Shown piece by piece: positions 32,380-41,526 of a stretch of DNA of 64,000 nucleotides (position 1 is the stretch's first letter; the number at the start of each line of letters is the position of its first letter). The position numbers and the translations under genes are program-made. The notes under the pieces were generated by a model. That model saw only the letters and a program-made list of their open reading frames with translations, ran no database searches and was not told where the DNA came from. This DNA comes from Temnothorax longispinosus (lineage: Eukaryota > Arthropoda > Insecta > Hymenoptera > Formicidae): the NCBI RefSeq assembly GCF_030848805.1, contig NC_092358.1, positions 15,220,469-15,284,468 of the forward strand. Direction: 5' to 3'.

Positions 32380-33064
32380 ATCTGTCCGGCAAACCGGGTG
32401 TTTGCGCGGTCAGATCGCGCTCGCGATTGATTCGGGTGTCCTCTCGACCTTCCCTGAGCACGCATATTTAATAGTGTACCGATCCGACGCTCGGTTTAGA
32501 GTATCGTGTCTGTCCGGCAAACCGGGTGTTTGCGCGGTCAGATCTTGCTCGCGATGGATTCGTAAGTCTTCCCGACCTTCCCTGATTGAGCATATCGATT
32601 CTCGGCTCGGTCCGACGCTCGGTTCGATATTTTATGTCTGTCCGGCAAACCGAGTGTTTGCGCGGTCAGAATGCGTGCGCGACTGGTCCCTGGGGTTTGT
32701 TTACCTCCCCCGAGCATGCATATATCGTATCGTTATGTTACGCCTCCTCGTTCACCATATTAATCCCTGTCCGGCAAACCGGATGTTTGCACGGGCGGAT
32801 CGCGTTCGCGCCAATCTCCAGAGGTCGGTGAAGCCTCCCTCTGGCGGCAGTTCACGGCTCTTCACGCTGCGTCGCCGCGTTTGTCATTGCGTGACGTGTC
32901 CGGCAAACCTGGGGTTTGCGCGATCGGATCTTTCTCGCGACAGCTTCTGGAGGTCGGTGAGGCGTAATCCCTCTAGCGGCAGTTAATGACGTTCGGCGCT
33001 ACGACGCTTCCCTATTGTGTTTTGCCGGGTGTCCGGCAAACCCCATGTTTACGCGGTCGGATCG
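32380..33064 (+). repeat. Tandem array, about 125-131 bp period, with a conserved hairpin
   Basis: TGTCCGGCAAACC, a 5-base variable loop, GTTTGC, GCGGTCAGATCGCG recur near 32386, 32511, 32638, 32769, 32900 and 33030. GCAAAC/GTTTGC can pair while the loop varies. The sixth copy is interrupted at 33064 by the palindrome. Confidence 0.85.
33061..33064. repeat. Target-site duplication ATCG (left)
   Basis: ATCG recurs at 48447-48450. Joining GGTCGG-ATCG to CGCT recreates the array consensus GGTCRGATCGCGCT. Confidence 0.8.
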
Positions 33065-33074
33065 CAGTAGGTAA

Positions 33075-33625
33075 GCTAGGAGAGTTCTAACCCAGGGGCT
33101 CCGAGGGGGGGTGAGGGGCGGGGGGGAACCGCGGGCGGGGGGGGGGGGACCGAGGGCGAGGGGGGGTGAGGGGCGAGGGGGGAACCGCGGGGGGGGGGTC
33201 GCGGGGGGGGGCGGCGAGGGGGAACCGCGGGGGGACCGCGGGGGGAGGGGGAGGAAGGAACCGCGCGTTTCGGGCGCTGCGGGGGAGGGGAAGGGGGAAC
33301 CGCGCGTTTCGGGCGCCGCGGGGGAAGGGAAAGGGGGAACCGCGTGTTTCGGGCGCCGCGGGAGGAGGGGGAAGGGGGGAACCGCGTTTTTCGGGCGCCG
33401 CGGGGTAGGGGGAGAGGGAAACCGCGTTTTTCAGGCGCCGCGGGAGAGGGGAAGGGGGAATCGCGTTTTCCAGCGCCGCGGGGCGAAGGGGTCCGCGTTT
33501 TCCGGCGCCGCGGGGCGACCGCGTTTTCGCCGCGCCGCGGGGCGAGGGGGTCCGCGTTTTCGCCGCGCCGCGGAGCGTTCGCGTTTTCGGGTGCCACGGA
33601 GCGAGGGGGTCCGCAATCACGTTTA
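33075..33625. repeat. GC-rich minisatellite at the palindrome terminus (left)
   Basis: Units of GCGTTTT(C)GGGCGCCGCGG alternating with GGGGAGGGGGAA. It opens long low-complexity frames in every phase. Mirrored at 47890-48435. Confidence 0.9.
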
Positions 33626-33835
33626 TATTGTAAAAAAATTGCTTACCATCGCTGGATACCACCTCCCGGCTCTCAGTCACCTTCCGCACTGTGTGTCACA
33701 CAACATTGATTGTCTTTTTATTGTTAAATTTATTGTTACACTTATTGTTAGTCTCTTAGCAGTATAGGTCTCTTAATTTTAGATAATATACACTTAAAAT
33801 ATTTTTAAAAATACTGCGGTCTAAACAGTCGATAT

Positions 33836-34315
33836 TTACACGAAAACACACATAGGACACATATTACATGTTGAAATGAGGAATAGTGGCCCCCCACACG
33901 ATGAACAAAAGAGGCCGTTCATCAGAATATACCGCCTGGTGTCATGTTTACGACAAGCATACAGCATCGAGAATAATCCACCGATTCTCACGATGCATGA
34001 CGCACAAAACTTTGTCTGTCCTGGAGTAAAGTAAAAATACGTGCAGCACATCCTTGTAAGAGGATTTAACGCATTGACTTCAGCCTGATTCATGACTCTG
34101 AATATTTCATCCGAAACATCCTCAGACATTTCACTATCATAACATGAATCGTCTGACAATACTGCATCATCATCATCATCAACTTCCATTCCTTCCTCTT
34201 CATTTACTTCCATTTCCTCAGGCACTTCCATTTCTTCAGGCACTTCCATTTCTTCCTCGTTTGCTTCAACTTCCATTCTTTCTTCTCCTTCAAAGTGCAA
34301 TTCTTCGAAATCCAT
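33836..34315 (-). CDS. Acidic, C-terminally cysteine-rich protein (left arm)
   Basis: 159 residues from MDFEELHFEGEE. The first half is very acidic (repeats of EEMEVPEEMEV, then DDDDD). The second half has Cys pairs (MCCTYF, CASC, CSSCGG, CNMCPMC) and could bind zinc. No family is recognised. The acidic-plus-zinc layout resembles transcriptional or viral regulatory proteins, an inference only. The frame is preserved in both arms with a Glu/Asp difference (SEDVSD here, SEEVSD in the other arm). ACAATAAA motifs follow downstream. Confidence 0.7.
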   Translation of the reverse strand: MDFEELHFEGEERMEVEANEEEMEVPEEMEVPEEMEVNEEEGMEVDDDDDAVLSDDSCYDSEMSEDVSDEIFRVMNQAEVNALNPLTRMCCTYFYFTPGQTKFCASCIVRIGGLFSMLYACRKHDTRRYILMNGLFCSSCGGPLFLISTCNMCPMCVFV

Positions 34316-34554
34316 TTTTTCCACACTTGCCCCCCACTACCTTTAAATCTAATGTTTTAAATATTTTAACTGTCTTAAGATGGCGAACGAATTGTATAAG
34401 TCGCACAAATAAGCACGCCAACCGACTGCTCTTACTTCTAGTCCTCGACTACAGAGCGTACCATCAAATGCATCCTTCTACATCTCACTATTGTCACATC
34501 GTTTGTTTATCATATCTAATTTCATCTCAGCATCCATACAATTGCACCTCCCGA

Positions 34555-34660
34555 AAAATCTGCGATGTGCAGTTTTGCACGTGTGCAATGAAGTCACCGC
34601 GAGACACATATGTTCTCGAAAACGATATCGCGCCAGTGACTTTCGGTAATTTGATCTGTA
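34555..34660. repeat. Dispersed CACGTG-containing repeat (left arm, outer copy)
   Basis: TGCAGTTTTGCACGTGTGCAATGAAGTCACCGCGAGACACATATG..AACGATATCGCGCCAGTGACTTTCGGT. Related copies lie at 37258-37375 and 40190-40560 and in the mirror arm. Confidence 0.7.
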
Positions 34661-34664
34661 AAAC

Positions 34665-35510
34665 TGCTATTGAACCGCGATCAAACAGCTATCAAACAGC
34701 TATTAAACCGCTATTGAACAGCTATCAAACAGCTAAAAACAGCTAAAAACAGCTAAAAAACAGCTATCAAACAGCTATCAAACAGCTATTGAATCGCTAT
34801 AAAACAGCAAAAAACAGCTAAAAACAGCTACCAAACTGCTCTTGAACAGCAACAAAACAGCTAAAAACAGCTATAAAACAGCTAAAAACAGCTAAAAACA
34901 GCTATCAAACAGCTATTGAATCGCTATAAAACAGCAAAAAACAGCTAAAAACAGCTACCAAACTGCTCTTGAACAGCAACCAAACAGCTCTTGAACAGCT
35001 ATGAAACAGCAAAAAACAGCTAAAAACAGCTATCAAACAGCTCTTGAACCGCTATGAAACAGCAAAAAACAGCTAAAAACAGCTAAAAACAGCTATCAAA
35101 CAGCTCTTGAACCGCTATGAAACAGCTAAAAACAGCTATCAAACAGTTATTGAACCGCTATGAAACAGCTAAAACAACTAGAAACAGCTATCAAACAGCT
35201 ATTGAACCGCTATGAAACAGCTAAAACAACTAGAAACAGCTATCAAACAGCTATTGAACCGCTATGAAACAGCTAAAAACAGCTAAAAACAGCTATCAAA
35301 TAGCTATTGAACCGCTATGAAACAGCTATCAAACAACTAAAACAGCTATCAGTATAACTGCGATCTGTATAACCGCTATTGAACAGCTATCAAACAACTA
35401 AAACAGCTATCAGTATAACTGCGATCTGTATAACCGCTATTGAACCGCTATCAAACTTCTTTTAAACAACTAAAAAAACAGCTCTTGAACAGCTAAAACA
35501 TCTATATTAT
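34665..35510. repeat. AACAGCTA minisatellite (left arm)
   Basis: Hundreds of bases of AACAGCTAAAAACAGCTATCAAACAGCTATTGAACCGC variants. Mirrored at 46070-46840 with length differences. Non-coding. Confidence 0.95.
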
Positions 35511-35590
35511 ACCACAAAGTATGTAGGAAAAGGAAATAAAACATTTATATACATACATATATAGTTTATTTCAAAAAATCATAATTTTTT

Positions 35591-35609
35591 CTGGTGTCGC
35601 GACCACCAG
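35591..35609. repeat. 19-bp palindrome CTGGTGTCGCGACCACCAG (module A)
   Basis: Near-perfect dyad, repeated at 37565-37583 (module B) and in the mirror arm at 43975-43993 and 45951-45969. A GC-rich block with TGACGTCA lies about 80-100 bp further in. Confidence 0.75.
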
Positions 35610-35963
35610 TCAAATATTTTTAATACATTTTGTAATGCGCTGGGTGAGGGACGATCACGTTCGTGTTTCGCCGCGCCGCGGAGTCCGCGTGACGTCACAC
35701 TGCACGCTCGCGTTGTCTCCCCCTCGTAGATGTTTCCCCCGTCCCACGTTCGTCTTCTCGTTCGCGCGGTCTCTTTCCCTCGCGCGTTCTCGCTCGCGAT
35801 CGCGTATCTTTTCTTCGCCAGCGATATTTAATCGTTCAGATTTTCGCAATATTTAATTTTTAATATTACATTTAAGTAAACGATAAACGAAGACAGTTTT
35901 ATGACAGGAAATGGGATGAACGGTAAATGAAAAGGAAAAACTTTTTAACCATATTATATGCAT

Positions 35964-36660
35964 TTATTTATCATGTAGCGCATTATACACAATAGTATCC
36001 AAAGCGTAGGCTAATAATTCGCAATCAATAATCGAATTTTTATCATAAACGTCACGCAAGATTGTAACTGCGTTACATTTATCGGTGATACAATTTTGAC
36101 GTAAAATTGTTACAAACTGTTTAAATTTTTCACTTACACCATGAACATTTTGACATAGTTGAAAATACACATTTTCGACGCAATGTTCTAGTTCAAACAG
36201 AAAGAGTACGGTTGACGGTTTCATGTACAGGCTGGTGTCGCACGATGTCAATTTTACAATATCTGCGTCACGTATTTTAACGAGTTCCAAATCTCGAAAC
36301 GCTAGCGATGATGGCTTCGATGACTACACGAGTCGCTGAATATCTGAACGTTTTTCGACGAATGTCACCCACGTTGCATGAGGCAGAATTATCCGATTGT
36401 CACGGTTATCGCCAATAAGTATATCCACAGAGGACATAGGTCCAGCGTTGATTCCAACATCCAAAAATTTATATGTTGTCGATGTCAAGGCAAATCTCCT
36501 TCCCAAAATACTTAGTTAGTGTATAACGAGGTTTATCAAAACTGAAAAATACAATTATGTTTATAAAAGTTTTTGCACAAGTATATACGAAAATTAGCGG
36601 TACTTACTCATTGTGCTGTTTCTCGCACGTTTCATCCTGAATCGGAACGTTGTAGTTCAT
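35964..36660 (-). pseudogene. Orphan two-exon gene, copy A (left arm)
   Basis: Exon 1 (36660-36608) encodes MNYNVPIQDETCEKQHN and ends at GTAAGT; the 66-bp intron ends TTTTTCAG at 36542. Exon 2 matches copy B but has four extra bases after FDKPRYT (frameshift) and TAG after the SDIQRLV segment. The remaining frame (ELVKIRDADIVKL..ALDTIVYNALHDK) is open to 35964. No domain is recognised. Both arms share the TAG, so it predates the arm duplication. Confidence 0.7.
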
Positions 36661-36667
36661 TATGTCC

Positions 36668-37048
36668 TCATACATATCGAAGTGGCATCGGTAGAATCCT
36701 CGGAGCGAATGGGGATACAAATATTAGCGGACCCCATTTTATTTTGCATTCCCCTCCACACTGTAAACAGAGCTCGTTTCCAATAGGCCAATGTGGCACG
36801 AGTGATCTCCAGATAATCCCATGTGTTGATCCTTCATCATAAACATCACGAACACTGCCACGAACCATACACCAACATGTTTTAACGTATGAGTCCAGAG
36901 CCTCCCAATTATGTTCAGTTCTAGTGATATGCAATACAGAATGCTTGGGACACCATGTGTCATTGCCAGTAAGTACGTTTCGAAATCCAACTTCTCTGCC
37001 ACGAAGCAAACGCACCATCGACGAGCAATAGCGTCTATCCGTTCCCAT
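36668..37048 (-). CDS. 126-residue cysteine/tryptophan-rich protein (left arm)
   Basis: From MGTDRRYCSSMVRLLRG. Cys-rich positions include WCPKH, CWCMVRG and CLQCGGECKIKWG; a CxxCxxxC cluster near residue 95 could bind metal. No family is recognised. It lies 7 bp upstream of exon 1 of orphan copy A. The mirror copy at 44510-44890 encodes the same protein, and that frame preservation is the only sign that it is coding. Confidence 0.5.
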   Translation of the reverse strand: MGTDRRYCSSMVRLLRGREVGFRNVLTGNDTWCPKHSVLHITRTEHNWEALDSYVKTCWCMVRGSVRDVYDEGSTHGIIWRSLVPHWPIGNELCLQCGGECKIKWGPLIFVSPFAPRILPMPLRYV

Positions 37049-37076
37049 ACTATATTTTTTACAGATATATTAACTT

Positions 37077-37259
37077 TCAACTGTGCAAGTAACTCTCAAC
37101 TGCGCGAGTAACTCGACTGCGCTCTAGAATCTTCGCAGATATTTTTTCTGCAATCTTAAAAATGCAAGTTTGCATTTCAGCCAAGCGTCGTTGCTGCAGG
37201 GTGACCACCATCACCACAATCCACATATATGTTAAATGTGATATATTTGTCAAGAACAT
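37077..37259 (-). CDS. 60-residue small ORF with hydrophobic N-terminus (left arm)
   Basis: MFLTNISHLTYMWIVVMVVT at the start could form a membrane segment, followed by a basic/amphipathic tail (LQQRRLAEM..SAKILERSRV). It is identical in the mirror arm (44299-44481). No family; may be chance. Confidence 0.25.
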   Translation of the reverse strand: MFLTNISHLTYMWIVVMVVTLQQRRLAEMQTCIFKIAEKISAKILERSRVTRAVESYLHS

Positions 37260-37400
37260 ACATGTCTCGAGATGATTTCATCGAACACGTGCAAAACTGC
37301 AAATTTTGCAATTTTGCATAAGTTAATGGAGCTTATTGTTTACAAGAACATGTCGCGACGTGTTTTGCGATGATACAACTAAAACAGTTATCTGTATAAC
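37258..37400. repeat. Dispersed CACGTG-containing repeat (left arm, middle copy)
   Basis: ATGTCTCGAGATGATTTCATCGAACACGTGCAAAACTGCAAATTTTGC. Found between modules A and B. Same family as 34555-34660 and 40190-40560. Confidence 0.7.
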
Positions 37401-37564
37401 TGCGATCTGTATAACTGCTATTGAACCGCTATCAAACTATTTTTAAACAACTAAAAACAGCTCTTGAACAGCTAAAACATCTATATTATACTACAAAGTA
37501 TGTAGGAAAAGGAAATAAAACGTTTATATACATATATAGTTTATTTCAAAAATCATAATTTTTT

Positions 37565-37583
37565 CTGGTGTCGCGACCACCAG
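37565..37583. repeat. 19-bp palindrome CTGGTGTCGCGACCACCAG (module B)
   Basis: Same dyad as at 35591-35609. The segments 35395-36660 and 37376-38702 are tandem duplicates. Confidence 0.75.
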
Positions 37584-37990
37584 TTAAATATTTTTAATAC
37601 ATTTTGTAATGCGCTGGGTGAGGGACGATCACGTTCGCGTTTTCAGGCGCCGCGCCGCGGGGAGGGGCGACCGCGTTCGCGTTTTCGCCGCGCCGCGGAG
37701 TCCGCGTGACATCATACGCTCCCGCTCGCGTTATCTCTCCTTCGCGCGCGGTCTCTCGCTCCCGGCCCCCTCCGTTCGCGCGCGTCTTCTCGTTCGCGCG
37801 GTCTCTCTCCCCCGTTCGCGCGTTTTCGCTCACGATCGCGTATCTTTTCTTCGCCAACGATATTTAATCGTTTAGATCTTCGCGATATTTAATTTTAATA
37901 TTACATTTAAGTAAACGATAAACGAAGACAGCTTAACGACAAGGAACGGTAAATGAAAAAGAAATTTTTTTAACCATATTATATACTTAT

Positions 37991-38702
37991 TTATTTCTCA
38001 TGTAGCGCAATATACACAATAGTATCTAAAGCGTAGGCTAATAATTCGCAATCAATAATCAAATTTTTATCATAAACTTCACGCAAGACTTTAACTGCAT
38101 TACATTTATCGATGATCCAATTTTGGCATAAAATTGTTACAAACTGTTTGAATTTTTCACTTACGCCATGAATATTTTGACATAGTTTAAAATACACATT
38201 TTCAACGCAATGTTCTAGTTCGAACAGGAAGAGTACGGTCGACGTTTCATGTACAAGCTGGTGTCGCACGATGTCAATTTTACAATATCTGCGTCGCGTA
38301 TTTTAACGAGTTCCAAATCTCGAAACGCTAGCGATGATGGTGCCGGCGACTGCACGAGTCGCTGAATACCTGCACGTTTTTCGATGAATGTCACCCACGT
38401 TGCATGAGGCAGAATTATCCGATTGCCTCGGTTATCGCCAATAAGTATATCCACAGAGGACATAGGTCCAGCGTTGATTCCAACATCCAAAAATTTATAT
38501 GCGGTCGATGTCAAGGCAAATCTCTTTCCCAAAATACGAGGTGTGTAGCGGGGTTTATCAAAACTGAAAAAAATACAATTATGTTTATAAAAGTTTTTTT
38601 TGCACAAGTATATACGAAAATTAGCGGTACTTACTCATTGTGCTGTTTCTCACACGTTTCGTCCTGAATCGGAACGTAGTAGTTCGCACCGTGAGTGTTC
38701 AT
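37991..38702 (-). pseudogene. Orphan two-exon gene, copy B (left arm), one frameshift
   Basis: Exon 1 (38702-38635) starts MNTHGANYYVPIQDETCEK; the intron 38634-38564 (71 bp) has GTAAGT and a T-rich CAG acceptor; exon 2 starts DFDKPRY. It reads through VGINAGPMSSVDILIGDN, LPHATWVTFIEKR and ELVKIRDADIVKLTSCDTSLYMK. One missing base then shifts it to a stop at 38215, whereas copy A continues (PSTVLFLFELEH). The rest of the frame runs to 37991 (ALDTIVYIALHEK). The missing base is shared by both arms. The full-length ancestor would be about 220 residues. No family is recognised; the C-terminal half looks helical. Confidence 0.7.
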
Positions 38703-38761
38703 CGTATCTGGAGGCTGTTTATTGCAACGTACTCGAACCGTATCGAACTCTCGACTGCGCG

Positions 38762-38845
38762 CTAATATTCGCCCAAGGTAGCGATTTGGTTGGATTCTTC
38801 CACCAGGTCGCGTTCCGTTTCATTGAGATGTTCCATGTTTTTCAT
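38762..38845 (-). CDS. 27-residue small ORF upstream of orphan copy B (left arm)
   Basis: MKNMEHLNETERDLVEESNQ is its start; acidic. It is identical in the mirror at 42716-42799. It could be an upstream ORF or an exon; no family. Confidence 0.25.
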   Translation of the reverse strand: MKNMEHLNETERDLVEESNQIATLGEY

Positions 38846-39096
38846 ACTGTCTTTTTTCACACACTATTTTTAAATCACGCCACAATCTTCGAAGGAGCAC
38901 TTGCATGTGACTTGGTCACACGCTGAACAATATCATGTGCAATGTTGAACGTGATTGTGCATGCATGTATATACCCGATATCAAGTATTTGTATAATGCT
39001 GTATGAAACCATTGAATATAGTTGAGTATGTTGTTAAATATGGATTTGGAATTGGAATCTTCGATCTTAACGGACAAATAATCCATTTTACAAATG

Positions 39097-39642
39097 TTAT
39101 TGTACACCCGAGACACCCTTGCACGGAGCATCTTTTTTATCACGTTTGATATTACGTTTGTAACGTGGGTTGTATTTTCTATATTGACATTTCTTTTCAA
39201 AGTCAAATACGTAAAGCATGCCACAGATCAAAAGTTCGCATTGCGCGTCACCTAGTTTGTAAATAGTCTCCAGATCATTGCTTGTCCTCGGATCATATTT
39301 CCACCAACCATTTCGACCTTTGTAAAACCATTGATACTCTTCCTCAGGATGTTCCGATTCCTTCTGAGGCTCCTCCACTTCCACCAGCTGAGGTCTCTCG
39401 AGAAATTCCGGTGGGATCTCTTGACGACACATCGGACACCGCTTGCTCTGATTAGCGACACCCTTTACGCACAGATAGCAGTATATATGGCTGCAGGGTA
39501 ATCGTGCTGGATGGATACATGACTGCAGGCATACTGCGCATTCTGGCACAACAGTGGGACCTTCCTTTTCCTCGGAATCCTTATCCTTCTCTTTAATGCC
39601 GCCGCCAGATTTCTCCGGCACGTCGAGCTTCGCTTGCGCCAT
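39097..39642 (-). CDS. RNF146/Iduna-like RING-WWE E3 ubiquitin ligase (left arm, intact)
   Basis: 181 residues from MAQAKLDVPEKSGGG. A C3HC4 RING lies at residues 35-72 (C35, C38, C50, H52, C55, C58, C69, C72), then a WWE domain at about 101-177 (EEYQWFYKGRNGWW.YD..TS, CELLICGMLYVFDF, QYRKYN, KRNIKRD, KGVSGV). RNF146 proteins bind iso-ADP-ribose in poly(ADP-ribose) chains through WWE and ubiquitinate PARylated proteins. Tyr107, Tyr144, Gln153, Arg163 and Lys175 fall at the positions I recall as ligand-binding in human RNF146. The usual long C-terminal tail is absent. It appears intronless, suggesting capture through RNA. A 360-bp acidic open frame lies upstream. Confidence 0.93.
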   Translation of the reverse strand: MAQAKLDVPEKSGGGIKEKDKDSEEKEGPTVVPECAVCLQSCIHPARLPCSHIYCYLCVKGVANQSKRCPMCRQEIPPEFLERPQLVEVEEPQKESEHPEEEYQWFYKGRNGWWKYDPRTSNDLETIYKLGDAQCELLICGMLYVFDFEKKCQYRKYNPRYKRNIKRDKKDAPCKGVSGVQ

Positions 39643-39673
39643 GGCAGGACGAGTCGCGCGACCGCCGACAGGG

Positions 39674-40033
39674 TCAGAGTCTCATCCGACGAAGCCCGAT
39701 ACAGCTCTTATGCATGAACGACATAGTGCAAGTGCACCATCCGTTGAATAATAAAAAAAATAGTACGCACTCTTTTGTATGTAAATTTAGTGCAACGATT
39801 TCCTCACGCGACACTATTCTTTCAATGACTTCCTTACGACCATCTTCTTCATCGCTGAAATAATCACTGTCATCCGTTAACGCGCGATTCTCGTATACAT
39901 CTATATCGAAATTATTGCCATCTTTTTTATCGTGAAAAGTATTCCTCTGTATTGAATACTCGGTACCAAAAAAAAATGTAAAATAACCGCTATACTTTTT
40001 TCCAATCGATGTACCGACGCGTAGACTATCAAA
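39674..40033 (-). other. ATG-poor acidic open frame upstream of the RNF146-like gene (left arm)
   Basis: About 119 codons without a stop, with VGTSIGKKYSGYF, TDDSDYFSDEEDGRKEV and ERIVSREEIVALNLHTKE. It has no early ATG. It may be an exon, a gene remnant or chance. The mirror is at 41527-41886. A TATATAAG box lies just beyond its far end. Confidence 0.35.
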
Positions 40034-40186
40034 TCACAGACTGTGATTTTGACTCGCTTCATTCTTTCTTATATACTTTTTCTATTGCCTTTTTTTTTCT
40101 CTCGTTCCAACTAGAGCATCGCGTATCGTTTCTTTTGTTTTAGTGCATGGTGTGCATACACTGCAAATTTTGCAATTTCGCATAAG

Positions 40187-40600
40187 TCAATGGAGCGATA
40201 TTGTTTTTTTTTTAAGAACATGTCGCGACATGTCTCGCGATGATTTCATCGAACACATGCAAAACTGCAAATTTTGCAAATAGCGCCGATGTATGGCTGC
40301 TGCAATTATACAGATCAAATCACCGAAAGTCAATGGCATGATATCGTTTTCAAGAACATACGTGTATCGCAATGTTTAAGAACATGTCTCGCGATGATTT
40401 CATCGAACACGTGCAAAACTGCAAATTTTGCAAATAGCGCCGATGTATGGCTGCTGCAATTATACAGATCAAATCACCGAAAGTCAATGGCATGATATCG
40501 TTTTCAAGAACATACGTGTCTCGCAATGATTTCATCGAACACATGCAAAACTGCAAATCGTACATTTTCGATAAAAAAGCAAACGATGCATCATTAGTAG
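40187..40600. repeat. Tandem repeat of about 130 bp near the palindrome centre (left)
   Basis: Units of TCGCGATGATTTCATCGAAC, then ACRTGCAAAACTGCAAATTTTGC, GATGTATGGCTGCTGCAATT and CACCGAAAGTCAATGGCATG occur two to three times. The same family is scattered through the element. Confidence 0.85.
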
Positions 40601-40761
40601 GATGTAAAATGACGAATCTGGGGGGGGGGGGATACGCTCAGTAGTCGAAAATTGGAAGTCGTCAGTACAACAAATTGTGTTAGAAAAAAGATCGTGTAAT
40701 AACATGTGTTTGTAAAAATACAGCGAAAAATTAAATTGAAGAGAGCGGCGATAAACATGCA

Positions 40762-40789
40762 ATCAAGAGACAATGCAATCAAGAGACAA
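40762..40789. other. Palindrome spacer with duplicated 16-mer
   Basis: The centre reads ATCAAGAGACAATGCA followed by ATCAAGAGACAA, then TGCA of the right arm. The 16-base unit is therefore present twice; with one unit the loop would be 12 bases. Confidence 0.9.
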
Positions 40790-40999
40790 TGCATGTTTAT
40801 CGCCGCTCTCTTCAATTTAATTTTTCGCTGTATTTTTACAAACACATGTTATTACACGATCTTTTTTCTAACACAATTTGTTGTACTGACGACTTCCAAT
40901 TTTCGACTACTGAGCGTATCCCCCCCCCCCCAGATTCGTCATTTTACATCCTACTAATGATGCATCGTTTGCTTTTTTATCGAAAATGTACGATTTGCA

Positions 41000-41390
41000 G
41001 TTTTGCATGTGTTCGATGAAATCATTGCGAGACACGTATGTTCTTGAAAACGATATCATGCCATTGACTTTCGGTGATTTGATCTGTATAATTGCAGCAG
41101 CCATACATCGGCGCTATTTGCAAAATTTGCAAAATTTGCAGTTTTGCACGTGTTCGATGAAATCATCGCGAGACATGTTCTTAAACATTGCGATACACGT
41201 ATGTTCTTGAAAACGATATCATGCCATTGACTTTCGGTGATTTGATCTGTATAATTGCAGCAGCCATACATCGGCGCTATTTGCAAAATTTGCAGTTTTG
41301 CACGTGTTTGATGAAATCATCGCGAGACATGTCGCGACATGTTCTTAAAAAAAAAAACAATATCGCTCCATTGACTTATGCGAAATTGCA
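41000..41390. repeat. Tandem repeat of about 130 bp near the palindrome centre (right)
   Basis: Mirror of 40187-40560, with an extra 9-base AAAATTTGC near 41125. Confidence 0.85.
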
Positions 41391-41526
41391 AAATTTGCAG
41401 TGTATGCACACCATGCACTTAAACAAAAGAAACGATACGCGATGCTCTAGTTGGAACGAGAGAAAAAAAAGGCAATAGAAAAAGTATATAAGAAAGAATG
41501 AAGCGAGTCAAAATCACAGTCTGTGA

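Larger units (their letters stand above)
30767..33064. mobile_element. Element with TGTGACCG ends (left part), split by the palindrome
   Basis: Starts TGTGACCGAACG; its partner end at 48844 reads CGTGCGGTCGCA, an imperfect inverted repeat (10 of 12). With the 4-bp GGGT duplication this behaves like a cut-and-paste or integrase-type insertion. Without the palindrome it is about 2.7 kb. No transposase is recognised. It holds two arrays: exon-like modules (30920-31495) and hairpin repeats (32380-33064). 31500-32380 contains no convincing gene. Confidence 0.75.

Noticed and set aside
32380..33064. CRISPR-like array
   Set aside because: Period of about 130 bp, degenerate units, eukaryotic context and no cas genes; it is a tandem repeat.
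33076..33767. Several long, overlapping Pro/Arg/Gly-rich open frames on both strands (mirrored at 47740-48467)
   Set aside because: Produced by the stop-free GC minisatellite; every phase is open, composition is low-complexity and frames differ between arms because of run-length changes.
35635..35856. Arg/Glu-rich frames in modules A and B (also 37594-37875, 43667-43990, 45704-45925)
   Set aside because: They follow GCGAGCGA-type repeats, are open on both strands, and are not conserved in frame between A and B.
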